NCBI GenBank assembly: GCA_022567815.1
Contig: JADFGI010000038.1
Location: 1-13,782, forward strand
DNA from: Nitrospinota bacterium
Lineage (GTDB): Bacteria > Nitrospinota > Nitrospinia > Nitrospinales > VA-1
Length of the DNA: 13,782 bases
Direction: 5' to 3'
Both the position numbers and the translations under genes were made by a program. Shown one piece after another: positions 13,074-13,782 of the stretch (its first letter is position 1; the number at the start of each line of letters is the position of its first letter). The notes under the pieces were generated by a model. The model had not been told where the DNA came from. It did not search any database and worked only from the letters and a program-made list of their open reading frames with translations.

Positions 13074-13150
13074 GCGCCCGTAGCTCAGCTGGATAGAGTG
13101 ACGGATTCCGGTTCCGTAGGTCGGAGGTTCGACTCCTCTCGGGCGTACCA
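13074..13150 (+). tRNA. tRNA-Arg (anticodon CCG)
   Basis: 77 nt including an encoded CCA. The acceptor stem GCGCCCG pairs with CGGGCGT, with a G-U end pair. The D arm is GCTC/GAGT. The anticodon stem ACGGA/TCCGT encloses the loop TTCCGGT, giving anticodon CCG, which reads CGG (Arg). The T arm is GGAGG-TTCGACT-CCTCT with one G-U pair. All arms fold, and the discriminator is A. Confidence 0.96.
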
Positions 13151-13155
13151 TTTTA

Positions 13156-13192
13156 ATAAAGGCCCTACAACAGGTTGTTGCGGGTCCTTATT
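13156..13192 (+). terminator. Hairpin after tRNA-Arg, probable terminator
   Basis: ATAAAGGCCC (13156-13165) pairs with GGGTCCTTAT (13182-13191) with one bulge, and CAACA (13168-13172) pairs with TGTTG (13176-13180). The 3' side ends in a T-rich but broken run, so it may be a terminator or a processing structure. Confidence 0.55.
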
Positions 13193-13354
13193 CATATTGC
13201 AGACAAAGGTGAGAAACAAGTCGGTCTCCCCAAACTAAAACACATATGCAACCGTTTTAAGCACCAGGGCCCCATGAGTAACCTGCTCTCATAATGCCGG
13301 TTGCGCAGCAATATTGTTTCCCTCTGTTGCAACCTAAATCACCAACTCCTCCAC

Positions 13355-13648
13355 TTATTTGGCTTCCTGATTTTCCGAACCTTCTTCGGAATCATCTTCC
13401 GTTTCGTTTTCCTGGAGAAAACGTTCTTTCAGGGAGTACAGGTCTTTTTTATTCTTGGTCACGCTTTTTAAAAGAAGCTTGATATCCATATCCGGAAACA
13501 AGGCGTTTAGATCGGCCTCCGAATCGGGAAACAGGAGATTCAGGTCGATCTCCTTTTCCACCGGCTCGGCAGGATTTGAAGGCGCTTCGCCCTCACCTTC
13601 TGGAACGGATGGGGATGGGTCGGGAATGGATTGTTTCTCTTCGCTCAT
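13355..13648 (-). CDS. Hypothetical 97-aa acidic protein
   Basis: ATG 13648 has GAGGAGG about 10 nt upstream, a strong ribosome site. An upstream TTG at 13669 is less likely because it would place the site inside the gene. The N-terminal third is Pro/Glu/Ser-rich and probably unstructured (SIPDPSPSVPEGEGEAPS). The middle contains two copies of a D-L-N-x-L-F-P-D motif (DLNLLFPD, then DLNALFPD), followed by a charged helix (LLKSVTKNKKDLYSLKERFLQ) and an acidic tail (DDSEEGSE). There is no signal peptide or cysteine. I do not recognise the family. The twin LFPD motifs could be short linear docking motifs, which is speculation. It is convergent with the tRNA-Arg gene, and no operon partner is visible before the window ends. 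Confidence 0.75.
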   Translation of the reverse strand: MSEEKQSIPDPSPSVPEGEGEAPSNPAEPVEKEIDLNLLFPDSEADLNALFPDMDIKLLLKSVTKNKKDLYSLKERFLQENETEDDSEEGSENQEAK

Positions 13649-13714
13649 TTTAGCACAACCTCCTCTCAATTTCCCTGCTTGCCTAAAAGGGAATTATTTT
13701 TTGCGAATGAACGA

Positions 13715-13777
13715 CCCTGCCGCAAGCGGACGGGGTATCCGACAGTAGTTTTTATCTAAAAACGCGTGGCAAGCCAC
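13715..13777. repeat. Two CAAG-loop hairpins, REP-like
   Basis: The first hairpin is CCC-TG-CCG-CAAG-CGG-AC-GGG (13715-13734) and the second GTGG-CAAG-CCAC (13766-13777), 31 bp apart. Both have the same CAAG loop. They lie upstream of the acidic-protein gene at the window edge, and more copies may continue outside. Confidence 0.55.
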
Positions 13778-13782
13778 GGGGA

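Noticed and set aside
12774..13151. Minus-strand ORF starting inside the tRNA
   Set aside because: Its N-terminus (RPRGVEPPTYGTGIRHS) is the familiar false peptide from the antisense of tRNA genes, and it overlaps the NHLP-like gene.

Overview
The window looks like chromosomal DNA from a Gram-negative bacterium of moderate GC content. Evidence for this is a KDO-pathway isomerase, an outer-membrane-type CsgG/HfaB lipoprotein, ordinary housekeeping genes (polA, alaS, tRNA-Arg) and long intergenic gaps full of small palindromic repeats. The repeat style and the NHLP-like protein would fit a Nitrospinota or former deltaproteobacterial lineage, but that is a guess from memory and no phylogenetic marker here proves it.

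Layout. (1) Positions 1-2629, minus strand: a three-gene operon read right to left. It holds a small secreted Asn-rich protein resembling HfaA, a CsgG/HfaB-type secretion lipoprotein, and a secreted protein of 47-residue repeats that runs off the left edge. The order matches hfaA-hfaB-hfaD of the Caulobacter holdfast-anchor system, so this is probably a surface fibre/adhesin secretion locus. (2) Positions 2630-3905: mostly non-coding. It has a tandem 11-bp site like a Pho box, a tandem 35-bp hairpin repeat, a roughly 125-bp imperfect palindrome, and a likely 49-codon membrane-peptide gene at 3630-3779. (3) Positions 3906-5300: a pentapeptide-repeat protein and, divergent from it, an unrecognised 189-aa basic protein. 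(4) Positions 5315-9402: polA (minus) and a kdsD/kpsF-type arabinose-5-phosphate isomerase gene (plus) diverge from a 316-bp gap holding more copies of the palindromic repeat. kdsD has a good extended -10 promoter and a 5-codon upstream ORF whose stop overlaps its start. (5) Positions 9403-9831: a repeat-filled gap, then alaS (9832-12468). (6) Positions 12524-13150: a 41-codon ORF overlapping an NHLP-like (nitrile-hydratase-leader-like) gene whose 3' end is tandemly duplicated, then tRNA-Arg(CCG). (7) Positions 13151-13782: a tRNA-distal hairpin, a small acidic protein (minus), and two CAAG-loop hairpins.

How the parts relate. The operon in (1) is the only apparent multi-gene system: an exporter, a small helper and a fibre or adhesin subunit. 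The housekeeping genes appear to be independent units separated by repeat-rich spacers. Several spacers carry related hairpin elements, which points to a genome-wide family of small repeats. All family assignments come from motif recognition by eye, with no database search.
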